8,632 nucleotides of DNA from Bacillota bacterium (GTDB lineage: Bacteria; Bacillota; Clostridia; Acetivibrionales; DSM-2933), in NCBI GenBank assembly GCA_030705945.1, contig JAUZPS010000170.1, forward strand, positions 1 to 8,632. Reading direction: 5' to 3'. Below, in pieces: positions 1 to 5,591 of this stretch (its first letter is position 1; every line of letters begins with the position of its first letter). The translations under genes and the position numbers were made by a program. Under the pieces are notes generated by a model that searched no databases, was not told the origin of the DNA, and worked only from the letters and a program-made list of their open reading frames with translations.

Positions 1-1
1 A

Positions 2-107
2 TATATTAAAATCATTATTGATCTTACATTAAGTAGATCAAAATAACGAACGATTTTAACGGTATTTTGTTATAGATAAATGTAAAAGATCAATTAATTT
101 GAATATA
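2..107 (-). repeat. Family A palindromic repeat, copy A1
   Basis: This is an approximately 106 bp imperfect palindrome. Its left end TATATTAAAATC (2-13) is matched by a degraded inverted end near 96-107. It reads as the reverse complement of the copy at 3630-3734, with matching ends, TCTTACATT, AAAATA-CGAAC, ATTTTAACGG and GATAAATGTAAAAGAT blocks. It has one extra base and more mismatches than the other copies, so it appears older. It belongs to a subtype with ...AAAATC ends, shared with 3630-3734. No coding capacity is seen. The interpretation as a MITE-like element is inference. Confidence 0.8.
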
Positions 108-207
108 GTTATTATTTTAGGGAAATAACTTTTATATTCTATACAAACCGTATTAATAGGAGCATTTGTTTTAAAAACAGATTTAGCAACAAAATATAGC
201 GAATGAA

Positions 208-361
208 TGTTATGGGAGAGTTGCCCGTTGCGGCGCGCCGAAGAAGTTAAACTTTCAGGTAAAAAGACTATAACAGGACGCGCCTCTGGAGAGACCGTCA
301 AGGCGCCGAAGGGGCAAGTTTCCACTAAAATGGAAATAATCTCTCAGGCAAAAGGACAGAG
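208..361 (+). promoter_or_regulatory. Tandem glycine riboswitch (gcvT-type, two aptamers) in the glyA leader
   Basis: Two glycine-binding aptamers lie in tandem upstream of glyA. Aptamer 1 is closed by TGTTAT (208-213) pairing with ATAACA (270-275) and holds GGGAGAG, GCCGAAG and TCAGGTAAAAAGAC blocks. Aptamer 2 is closed by CTCTG (284-288) pairing with CAGAG (357-361). It carries the family hallmarks GGAGAGACC, GGCGCCGAAGGGGCAAG (302-318) and CTCTCAGGCAAAAGGACAGAG (341-361). Aptamer 2 is close to consensus. Aptamer 1 departs from it (GAAGAAG in place of GAAGGGGCAA, and a very short P3 arm). A strong intrinsic terminator follows, so control is probably by transcription attenuation. Glycine riboswitches are known mainly from glycine-cleavage operons and amino-acid transporters. 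Here the target is serine hydroxymethyltransferase, which interconverts glycine and serine. The sign of control cannot be settled by eye. If glycine turns glyA on, the role would be to drain excess glycine to serine. Confidence 0.93.
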
Positions 362-389
362 TTTAAGAGTTCAATACTTGAATTCAGAG

Positions 390-416
390 GTCAAATCATG
401 CGGTTTGGCTTTTTTT
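390..416 (+). terminator. Intrinsic terminator of the glycine riboswitch (attenuator)
   Basis: GTCAAATC (390-397) pairs with GGTTTGGC (402-409) across an ATGC loop, giving an 8 bp stem with two G-U pairs. Seven T residues follow at once (410-416). The hairpin lies between the second aptamer and the glyA ribosome binding site, the usual place for a riboswitch expression platform. A separate hairpin, GAGTTCAA (367-374) with TTGAATTC (378-385), fills the gap between aptamer and terminator. Confidence 0.85.
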
Positions 417-434
417 AATGTTTGATAAATTTTT

Positions 435-440
435 AGGAGG
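435..440 (+). promoter_or_regulatory. Ribosome binding site that fixes the glyA start
   Basis: AGGAGG lies 7 nt before the ATG at 448. An in-frame ATG at 418 sits just after the terminator T-tract, upstream of this site, and translating from it would run through the ribosome binding site itself. The start at 448 is therefore the real one. Confidence 0.93.
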
Positions 441-447
441 ATTTTTT

Positions 448-1683
448 ATGTACAGTATTAATGAAGTTTTGAAAATTGACCCAGAAGTGGCAAAAGCAAT
501 AGGGGATGAAGTTGGTCGTCAAAGAAATAAAATTGAGCTTATCGCTTCCGAGAATTTTGTCAGCCAGGCAGTTATGGAGGCTATGGGAACTCCGCTTACA
601 AATAAATACGCTGAAGGTTACCCTGGAAAGAGGTATTACGGTGGTTGCGAGTTTGTTGATGTTGTTGAAAAGCTTGCCATCGAAAGAGCAAAGAAAATCT
701 TCGGCGCAGACCATGCTAATGTTCAGCCTCATTCAGGCGCTCAGGCAAATTTGGCGGTATTTTTTGCTGTGTTAGAGCCCGGCGATACTGTTTTAGGAAT
801 GAATTTGGCTCATGGCGGTCATTTGAGTCATGGAAGCCCTGTTAACATTTCAGGAAAATACTTCAAAATTGTTCCATATGGTGTGAGAAACGATAATTTT
901 AGAATAGATTATGATGAACTGAGAAAATTAGCGAAGGAAAATAATCCAAAGTTAATTGTAGCAGGCGCAAGCGCTTATCCAAGAGCCCTTGATTTTAAGG
1001 CTTTCAAGGAAATTGCGGATGAAGTGGGAGCTTACCTGATGGTTGACATTGCTCATATCGCAGGACTTGTTGCTGCGGGACTTCATGAAAACCCTGTTCC
1101 TTACGCTCAGTTTGTTACCACAACAACTCATAAAACATTACGCGGACCTCGCGGTGGTATGATTTTATGCAAGCAAGAGTTTGCAAAAGCTGTTGATAAA
1201 GCAGTTTTTCCAGGAATTCAGGGCGGTCCTCTGATGCATGTTATTGCCGCTAAGGCAGTAAGCTTCAAGGAAGCAATGTCTGAGGAATTTAAAACTTACC
1301 AGCAGCAGGTTGTGAAAAACGCCGCAACTTTAGCAAACGCTTTAATGGCAAAAGGCCTTAACATAGTTTCGGGCGGCACCGATAACCACCTTATGCTCGT
1401 AGATTTGAGGAACATTAATGTTACAGGTAAAGAGGCTCAATTTATGCTCGATGAAGTATTTATTACGGTTAATAAAAATGGAATACCTTTTGATACTCAA
1501 AGTCCTTTTATAACAAGCGGAATCAGAATTGGTACGCCTGCTGTTACAACTAAGGGTATGAAAGAAGAAGATATGGTAGAGATTGCTGATCTTATTCATC
1601 TGACTCTTACAGACTTCAACAATTCAAAAGAAACTGTTATTAAAAGAGTTGGCAAACTATGTGATAAATATCCTCTGTATTAA
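448..1683 (+). CDS. glyA: Serine hydroxymethyltransferase
   Basis: This is a cytoplasmic PLP enzyme that interconverts serine plus tetrahydrofolate with glycine plus 5,10-methylene-tetrahydrofolate, feeding one-carbon metabolism. The product is 411 residues, the normal bacterial length. Family motifs run in order: IELIASENFVS (29-39), TNKYAEGYPGKRYYGG (51-66), NVQPHSGAQAN (91-101), the MVDIAHIAGLVAAG stretch (198-211) with the PLP-ring aspartate D200, and VTTTTHKTLRGPRGG (223-237) with the PLP lysine at K229. GIRIGTPAVTTKGM is present near the C-terminus. The start at 448 is chosen over an in-frame ATG at 418 because AGGAGG lies 7 nt before it. The gene sits behind a tandem glycine riboswitch and terminator, so its expression is probably set by glycine. 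It appears monocistronic, with a family B repeat and a terminator-like hairpin following. Nothing in the reading frame looks damaged. Confidence 0.98.
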   Translation: MYSINEVLKIDPEVAKAIGDEVGRQRNKIELIASENFVSQAVMEAMGTPLTNKYAEGYPGKRYYGGCEFVDVVEKLAIERAKKIFGADHANVQPHSGAQANLAVFFAVLEPGDTVLGMNLAHGGHLSHGSPVNISGKYFKIVPYGVRNDNFRIDYDELRKLAKENNPKLIVAGASAYPRALDFKAFKEIADEVGAYLMVDIAHIAGLVAAGLHENPVPYAQFVTTTTHKTLRGPRGGMILCKQEFAKAVDKAVFPGIQGGPLMHVIAAKAVSFKEAMSEEFKTYQQQVVKNAATLANALMAKGLNIVSGGTDNHLMLVDLRNINVTGKEAQFMLDEVFITVNKNGIPFDTQSPFITSGIRIGTPAVTTKGMKEEDMVEIADLIHLTLTDFNNSKETVIKRVGKLCDKYPLY

Positions 1684-1700
1684 GACTCAAATTATGAGTA

Positions 1701-1798
1701 AGGCATTATCAAAAAACTTAGCAACTGGTCGTTTCAAAAACTTGATATAATGAGTTTTCATCATACAAAACTTGAACAAGGAATTTTTTGAAATGCCC
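1701..1798 (+). repeat. Family B TA-flanked repeat, copy B1
   Basis: This 98 bp element is flanked by TA on both sides (1699-1700 and 1799-1800). Its ends are imperfect inverted repeats, AGGCATTATCAAAAAA against TTTTTTGAAATGCCC. It shares long identical blocks with the copies at 7290 and 8370: AGCAACTGGTCGTTTC, AAAAACTTGATATAATG and CTTGAACAAGGAATTTTTTG. An inner inverted pair, GTTTCAAAAACTTG against CAAGGAATTTTTTGAAA, lets it fold on itself. There is no ORF. TA flanks with short terminal inverted repeats suggest a MITE of the IS630/Tc1-mariner type, which is inference. This copy is not next to a family A element. Confidence 0.82.
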
Positions 1799-1813
1799 TA
1801 AGTAAATAAAATA

Positions 1814-1840
1814 AAGACTCAGGGGGACTCCTTGGGTCTT
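1814..1840 (+). terminator. Terminator-like hairpin between glyA and rarA
   Basis: AAGACTCAGGG (1814-1824) pairs with CCTTGGGTCTT (1830-1840) across a 5-nt loop, giving an 11 bp stem with two G-U pairs. The following ATTATTT is T-rich but not a clean T-tract, so it may be a moderate terminator for glyA. It could also be a processed structure in the rarA leader. It starts 13 nt after the B1 element and 130 nt after the glyA stop. Confidence 0.55.
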
Positions 1841-1878
1841 ATTATTTAGATCCTCAATAAAGGTTGTTGAATGATTAT

Positions 1879-3174
1879 ATGAATGTAAAAAAGGAACCAC
1901 TGGCGTATAGAATGCGACCTAGAACAATTGAAGAGTTTTTTGGTCAGGAGGAAATAGTAGGGCAGGGAAGAATGCTTTACAGGATGATAAAAGCAGACAG
2001 GATAACTTCAATCATTCTATATGGGCCTCCAGGCACAGGAAAAACATCCCTGGCTAGAATTATAGCCTCCACAACTAAATCAAGCTTTGAAAAGCTCAAC
2101 GCGGTGACTGCAGGTGTTGCTGATATTAAGAGGATTGTGGCGGATACGCAGAACAAAATATTAAATCCTTCTGGTAAAACAGTTTTATTTGTTGATGAAA
2201 TACATAGGTTCAACAAATCTCAGCAGGATGCGTTGCTTCCTTATGTTGAAAACGGAACAATTGTATTAATAGGAGCAACAACTGAAAACCCGTTCTTTGA
2301 AGTAAATAAAGCTCTTATTTCCAGATCTTCTGTTTTTATGTTAAAGCCCCTTAGTGACAGCAGTATTAAGAATATTATATTAAACGCCTTAAAAGACAAA
2401 GAGCGAGGGCTGGGAAATTTTGAAGTGATTTTGGAAGATGAAGCCTTAAATTATCTTACCACAATAAGTAATGGAGACGCCCGCATAGCTCTTAACGCAA
2501 TTGAACTTGCTGTAATTACATCCCAAATTGATTCTGATGGTAAAATACATATTGGGGTTGGAACTATAGAGGAGTGCGTTCAGAAGAAATCAATATCATT
2601 TGATAAGTCCGGCGAAAACCATTATGATAATATCAGCGCATTTATTAAATCCATGAGGGGCAGTGATCCTGACGCTGCTGTATTTTACCTTGCAAGAGCC
2701 ATATATGCGGGAGAAGACCCGGAATTTCTTGCCAGAAGAATAATAATATGCGCGTCGGAAGATGTTGGCATGGCGAATCCAACAGCCCTGCAGGTTGCTG
2801 TAGCAGCCGCTCAGGCAGTTAGTATGATCGGAATGCCTGAAGCGAGGATAATACTTGCTCACGCCGCGGTAATGGTGGCTACAAGCCCAAAATCTAATTC
2901 CAGCTACAAGGCAATTGGTAAAGCATTAAATGATGTTTCAACCAAGAGAACCGGAGAGGTTCCCATGCATCTTAGAAACGCGGCAGTTGGCGGTATGAAG
3001 GATTTGGGTTATGGTAAAGGGTATAAGTATGCTCATGATTTTCCAGGAAATATTGTAAAACAAGAATACTTACCAATGGAAATGCAAGGCTCCGTGTATT
3101 ATGAACCAACAGCAAATGGGTATGAGGCAAGAATAAAGGAATGGCTTGAAAGATGGAAGAATAGCGATAAATAA
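1879..3174 (+). CDS. rarA: Replication-associated recombination protein A (RarA/MgsA-type AAA+ ATPase)
   Basis: RarA is a cytoplasmic clamp-loader-like AAA+ ATPase that acts at stalled replication forks, related to E. coli RarA/MgsA and eukaryotic WRNIP1. From the ATG at 1879 it is 431 residues, typical of the family. It opens with the family signature EPLAYRMRPRTIEEFFGQE. Motifs then run: Walker A GPPGTGKTS (~49-57), Walker B VLFVDEIHRFNKSQQDALL (~102-120), sensor 1 GATTENP (~132-138) and the arginine-finger region ALISRSSVF. The C-terminal tetramerisation half carries GSDPDAAVFYLARAIYAGED and SEDVGMANP, diagnostic of RarA. The start is uncertain. AAAGG at 1859-1863 is 15 nt from the ATG at 1879. 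In-frame TTG codons at 1864 and 1867 are implausibly close to it, although TTG 1867 would add only four residues. Its position just before an Rrf2 regulator and desulfurase matches Bacillus synteny. Confidence 0.95.
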   Translation: MNVKKEPLAYRMRPRTIEEFFGQEEIVGQGRMLYRMIKADRITSIILYGPPGTGKTSLARIIASTTKSSFEKLNAVTAGVADIKRIVADTQNKILNPSGKTVLFVDEIHRFNKSQQDALLPYVENGTIVLIGATTENPFFEVNKALISRSSVFMLKPLSDSSIKNIILNALKDKERGLGNFEVILEDEALNYLTTISNGDARIALNAIELAVITSQIDSDGKIHIGVGTIEECVQKKSISFDKSGENHYDNISAFIKSMRGSDPDAAVFYLARAIYAGEDPEFLARRIIICASEDVGMANPTALQVAVAAAQAVSMIGMPEARIILAHAAVMVATSPKSNSSYKAIGKALNDVSTKRTGEVPMHLRNAAVGGMKDLGYGKGYKYAHDFPGNIVKQEYLPMEMQGSVYYEPTANGYEARIKEWLERWKNSDK

Positions 3175-3201
3175 AAAATTAAAATATAAAAATTAAAATA
3201 A
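3174..3201 (+). repeat. Two-unit 14 bp A/T tandem repeat after rarA
   Basis: AAAAATTAAAATAT (3174-3187) is followed directly by AAAAATTAAAATAA (3188-3201), 13 of 14 bases identical. It begins at the last base of the rarA stop codon. Phased A-tracts of this kind can bend DNA or act as promoter upstream elements for the next gene, but simple AT-rich drift is as likely. Confidence 0.5.
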
Positions 3202-3260
3202 CATATATTAAGACTAACTTAAAATTCCCGTTTTTAAGGGATGGATAGATTTAATGAATA

Positions 3261-3265
3261 AGGAG
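3261..3265 (+). promoter_or_regulatory. Ribosome binding site that fixes the small membrane protein start
   Basis: AGGAG ends 7 nt before the ATG at 3273 but only 1 nt before the in-frame ATG at 3267. The second ATG is therefore the likely start. Confidence 0.8.
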
Positions 3266-3272
3266 AATGTCA

Positions 3273-3455
3273 ATGAAAAAAAGAGTTATTGCATGGATAT
3301 TGTTGATAGGTTTTGTAGTGTTGTTGGTTGATATAATTTTTCTTCACTTGTATATGGCTCAGAGTTTGGTTGTTTATGCGGTTATTATCTTACTATATTG
3401 GTTCGTCTTAAGGAAGGATATTCACAAAACAAATAAGGAAATCGATAAAGAGTAA
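3273..3455 (+). CDS. Small two-helix membrane protein, function unknown
   Basis: I do not recognise this 60-residue protein. It has a basic start (MKKR), a first hydrophobic helix at about residues 7-27 and a second at about 31-46. A charged, hydrophilic tail follows (RKDIHKTNKEIDKE, 47-60). Positive charges at both ends suggest a hairpin with N- and C-termini in the cytoplasm. The Leu/Ile/Val-rich helices hold two aromatic residues near the second membrane edge (YWF). A well-placed AGGAG before the ATG at 3273 supports real translation. The gene lies 98 nt after rarA on the same strand and ends just before a family A palindrome, so it could share the rarA transcript or have its own promoter. 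No catalytic or toxin signature is visible. A small regulatory or structural membrane protein is as far as the sequence allows. Confidence 0.72.
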   Translation: MKKRVIAWILLIGFVVLLVDIIFLHLYMAQSLVVYAVIILLYWFVLRKDIHKTNKEIDKE

Positions 3456-3461
3456 TATAAA

Positions 3462-3566
3462 TAGATAAAAAGCAATTAATCTTTTACATTTGCCTATCAC
3501 AAAATAACGTTAAAGCGTTCGTTATTTTGCTCCGTCAAATGTAAGATTAATAGTGCTTTTTATATA
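3462..3566 (+). repeat. Family A palindromic repeat, copy A2
   Basis: This is a complete 105 bp palindrome with ends TAGATAAAAAGC (3462-3473) and GCTTTTTATATA (3555-3566). Inner arms are TTAATCTTTTACATTTG against CAAATGTAAGATTAA and AAAATAACG against CGTTATTTT, with a TTAAAGCGTT centre. It starts 6 nt after the small membrane protein stop codon. As RNA it would fold into one long hairpin and might end or stabilise that transcript. I use this copy as the reference (+) orientation. Confidence 0.88.
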
Positions 3567-3629
3567 GATCGGATTATTTGAGTTACAGTTTTAAATATTC
3601 TTGAGATATGATTTGTTTTCAAGTCAGAC

Positions 3630-3734
3630 TATATTAAAATCAATTAATCTTTTACATTTATCTATCACAAAATACCGTTAAAATGTTCGCTATTTTGCTC
3701 TGCTAAATGTAAGATTAATAATGATTTTAATATA
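3630..3734 (+). repeat. Family A palindromic repeat, copy A3
   Basis: This is a complete 105 bp palindrome with perfect 12 bp inverted ends, TATATTAAAATC (3630-3641) and GATTTTAATATA (3723-3734). It is in the same orientation as the copy at 3462 and only 63 bp from it, but belongs to the other subtype (ends ...AAAATC, inner ATCTATCACAAAATACCG). Its closest relative here is the inverted copy at 2-107. A remnant of a family B end follows 2 bp later. Confidence 0.88.
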
Positions 3735-3736
3735 TC

Positions 3737-3764
3737 TTAAGCGTTTCAAAAATTCCTTGTTCAG
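3737..3764 (-). repeat. Remnant of a family B element end
   Basis: TTAAGCGTTTCAAAAATTCC (3737-3756) followed by TTGTTCAG is the reverse complement of the right end of family B (CTTGAACAAGG-TTTTTTGAAACGCCTTAA), with three single-base deletions. The rest of the element cannot be found downstream, so this is a decayed or partial insertion. It is inverted relative to the three full B copies and lies about 45 bp upstream of the iscR promoter. Confidence 0.7.
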
Positions 3765-3809
3765 TTTTTCGTTAAATTGTAGATTTATAAAAAAAGATTA
3801 AAATACATA

Positions 3810-3838
3810 TTGACTAATAAATAACAAAGTGCTAATCT
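3810..3838 (+). promoter_or_regulatory. Predicted sigma-A-type promoter of the isc operon
   Basis: TTGACT (3810-3815) and TAATCT (3833-3838) are separated by exactly 17 nt, a near-consensus housekeeping promoter. Transcription would begin near 3845, leaving a leader of about 40 nt. A short dyad, CCAAG (3852-3856) with CTTGG (3864-3868), lies between the predicted start and the iscR ribosome binding site. It could be an operator or a leader hairpin. Rrf2/IscR proteins often repress their own operon, but I cannot match this dyad to a known IscR consensus. Confidence 0.72.
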
Positions 3839-3872
3839 AATAAAAAGATATCCAAGTAATATGCTTGGGATT

Positions 3873-3878
3873 GGAGGG
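3873..3878 (+). promoter_or_regulatory. Ribosome binding site that fixes the iscR start
   Basis: GGAGGG lies 6 nt before the ATG at 3885. An in-frame ATG at 3861 is upstream of this site and would add eight residues (MLGIGGQI) not expected in the family. The start at 3885 gives MKLSTKGRYG, the usual Rrf2 N-terminus. Confidence 0.9.
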
Positions 3879-3884
3879 CAAATA

Positions 3885-4334
3885 ATGAAGCTGTCAACAA
3901 AAGGTAGATATGGAGTTAAAGCGATGCTTGACCTTGCGCTCCATAATTCTGAAGGTAATATTTCATTAAAAAGTATTGCTGAGAGACAAGAGTTGTCTGA
4001 AAATTATCTGGAACAGCTTTTTGCATCCTTAAGAAAGGCTGGGCTTGTGAAAAGCATGAGAGGAGCAATGGGGGGGTATGTACTTTCCGATTCTCCTGAA
4101 AATATAACTGTTGGCTCGGTATTGAGAGCTCTTGAGGGATCACTTGCTCCCGTGAGCTGTGTATGCGAGGATGTGGCAACTGAATGTTCAAGATATGAAT
4201 GTTGTGTAACAAAAATGATTTGGGAAAAGATGAGGGATGGAGTTAATCAGGTTGTAGATTCAATTTCCTTACAGAATCTTATTGATGAATATCATAAATT
4301 GAACAAAGATGAAGACTTAATGTTTTTTATTTAA
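3885..4334 (+). CDS. iscR: Rrf2-family iron-sulfur cluster regulator (IscR-like)
   Basis: This is a 149-residue winged-helix DNA-binding protein. The N-terminal Rrf2 signature MKLSTKGRYGVKAMLDLA is followed by the helix-turn-helix region ISLKSIAERQELSENYLEQL (26-45) and the wing LRKAGLVKSMRGAMGGYVLS (49-68). The sensor loop holds Cys92, Cys94, Cys101, Cys106 and Cys107, where IscR proteins use three Cys to hold a [2Fe-2S] cluster (Cys92, 98 and 104 in E. coli). The dimerisation helix follows. The cysteines favour an IscR-type cluster sensor over CymR, the cysteine-metabolism regulator at the syntenic place in Bacillus, which lacks them. The gene is first in the operon behind its own promoter and 66 nt before iscS, so autoregulation by cluster status is likely. 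The Cys94 and adjacent Cys106-Cys107 extras are mildly unusual. Target sites cannot be confirmed by eye. Confidence 0.93.
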   Translation: MKLSTKGRYGVKAMLDLALHNSEGNISLKSIAERQELSENYLEQLFASLRKAGLVKSMRGAMGGYVLSDSPENITVGSVLRALEGSLAPVSCVCEDVATECSRYECCVTKMIWEKMRDGVNQVVDSISLQNLIDEYHKLNKDEDLMFFI

Positions 4335-4400
4335 TAATAGATGTTTAAAAATAAGGATTTTTGGGAAAAAGATAAACAATAACAATAAGGAGTATAAGCT

Positions 4401-5591
4401 ATGGGAGAAAAACTGATATATTTGGATCACTCTGCAACAACATACACAAAGCCTGAAGTAGTCGAAGCCATGCTTCCGTATTTCACGCAAAACTACGGAA
4501 ACGCTTCCTCTATATATTCAATCGGCAGAGAGAGCAAGAAAGCTATTGAAGAGGCTAGGGAAAAGGTTGCAGCTTCAATTGGCGCGCAAGCTAAAGAAAT
4601 ATTTTTTACCGGATCAGGCACTGAAGCCGATAACTGGGCAATTAAAGGAGTTGCTTATGCAAATAAGGCAAAAGGCAACCATATAATAACAACAAATTTT
4701 GAGCACCACGCTGTGCTTCATACATGCCAATACTTAGAAAATGATGGGTTTGAAGTTACTTATCTACCAGTTGATGAAAATGGTCTTATTACGCCTCAGC
4801 AGGTTGCGGAAGCGATAAAACCTAATACCATTTTGATAACGATAATGTTTGCAAACAATGAAATCGGGACAATTCAGCCTATTGCTGAAATTGGAAAAAT
4901 TGCAAGGGAAAAGGGAATATATTTTCATACCGATGCCGTGCAGGCTATTGGAAACGTTCAAGTCAATGTAAAAGATATGAATATTGACCTATTATCCTTA
5001 TCCGGCCATAAGTTTTATGGGCCAAAAGGAGCTGGAGCTTTATATGTGAGAAAAGGCGTTAAGTTGATTTCTTACATGCACGGAGGAGCTCAGGAAAGAG
5101 GCAGAAGAGCAAGTACAGAAAATGTCCCTTCGATTGTTGGACTTGGTAAAGCAATTGAGTTGGCTACAGCTAATATTGATGAATACAATAAAAAGCTTAT
5201 TGCTTTAAGAGACAGAACCATTGATGAAGTTATGAAGAAAATACCTTTTGTTAAATTAAATGGGCATAGAGAACATAGACTTCCTGGCAATGCTAATTTC
5301 TCATTTCAATTTATTGAAGGCGAATCGTTGCTATTGCTTTTAGATATGAAGGGAATTGCCGCGTCAAGCGGTTCAGCCTGCACATCCGGCTCTCTTGATC
5401 CATCCCATGTGCTTCTTGCTATAGGTCTTCCTCATGAAATTGCGCATGGTTCCTTAAGATTGACCTTTGGAGAAGAGAATACACAAGAAGATGTAGACAA
5501 ACTATTGGAGGCGCTTCCTACTATTGTTGAAAGATTAAGAGAAATGTCACCATTATATGAAAGTGTAAAGAGAGGTAATCAAAATGTATAG
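4401..5591 (+). CDS. iscS: Cysteine desulfurase (IscS/NifS family)
   Basis: This cytoplasmic PLP enzyme turns cysteine into alanine and passes the sulfur, as an enzyme persulfide, to IscU and to tRNA thiolases. It has 396 residues, normal for class I desulfurases. Motifs run in order: IYLDHSATT (6-14), FTGSGTEADNWAIKG (69-83), the PLP-stacking histidine in EHHAV (101-105), FANNEIGTIQP (150-160), HTDAVQA with Asp178 and Gln181, and SLSGHKFYGPKG with the PLP lysine K204. The catalytic cysteine is C327 in ASSGSACTSGSLDPSHVL, in the flexible loop typical of NifS/IscS rather than SufS. AAGGAG lies 8 nt before the ATG. It is the second gene of the isc operon and its last 8 nt overlap the start of iscU, suggesting coupled translation. 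The neighbouring mnmA is a likely second sulfur acceptor. Confidence 0.97.
   Translation: MGEKLIYLDHSATTYTKPEVVEAMLPYFTQNYGNASSIYSIGRESKKAIEEAREKVAASIGAQAKEIFFTGSGTEADNWAIKGVAYANKAKGNHIITTNFEHHAVLHTCQYLENDGFEVTYLPVDENGLITPQQVAEAIKPNTILITIMFANNEIGTIQPIAEIGKIAREKGIYFHTDAVQAIGNVQVNVKDMNIDLLSLSGHKFYGPKGAGALYVRKGVKLISYMHGGAQERGRRASTENVPSIVGLGKAIELATANIDEYNKKLIALRDRTIDEVMKKIPFVKLNGHREHRLPGNANFSFQFIEGESLLLLLDMKGIAASSGSACTSGSLDPSHVLLAIGLPHEIAHGSLRLTFGEENTQEDVDKLLEALPTIVERLREMSPLYESVKRGNQNV

Noticed and set aside
207..425. 72-codon plus-strand ORF over the glyA leader
   Set aside because: It lies over the tandem glycine riboswitch and its terminator, has no ribosome binding site, and its sequence is explained by RNA structure.
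418..447. Upstream in-frame ATG as an alternative glyA start
   Set aside because: It follows the terminator T-tract directly and lies before the AGGAGG site. The added residues would be translated ribosome binding site, and SHMT proteins begin as at 448.
433..732. Minus-strand and shifted-frame ORFs inside glyA, rarA, iscR, iscS, iscU, mnmA and the PHP gene
   Set aside because: They overlap strongly supported genes in other frames, lack ribosome binding sites and show no protein family motifs.
1742..1750. TATAAT inside family B as a mobile promoter
   Set aside because: The hexamer is kept in all three copies, but no -35 box is found at 16-18 nt and it is part of the element's self-pairing region. 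Transcription is not supported by sequence alone.
1814..1840. T-box or other riboswitch leader upstream of rarA
   Set aside because: Only a single hairpin is present. No T-box sequence or conserved riboswitch core is visible, and rarA is not a usual target.
1718..1900. 60-codon minus-strand ORF between glyA and rarA
   Set aside because: It runs through the B1 repeat and the terminator-like hairpin. The other B copies do not keep it as a reading frame with a plausible start.
3462..3734. CRISPR array formed by A2 and A3
   Set aside because: The units are 105 bp palindromes of two subtypes with one 63 bp gap and no cas gene. Short direct repeats with regular spacers are absent.
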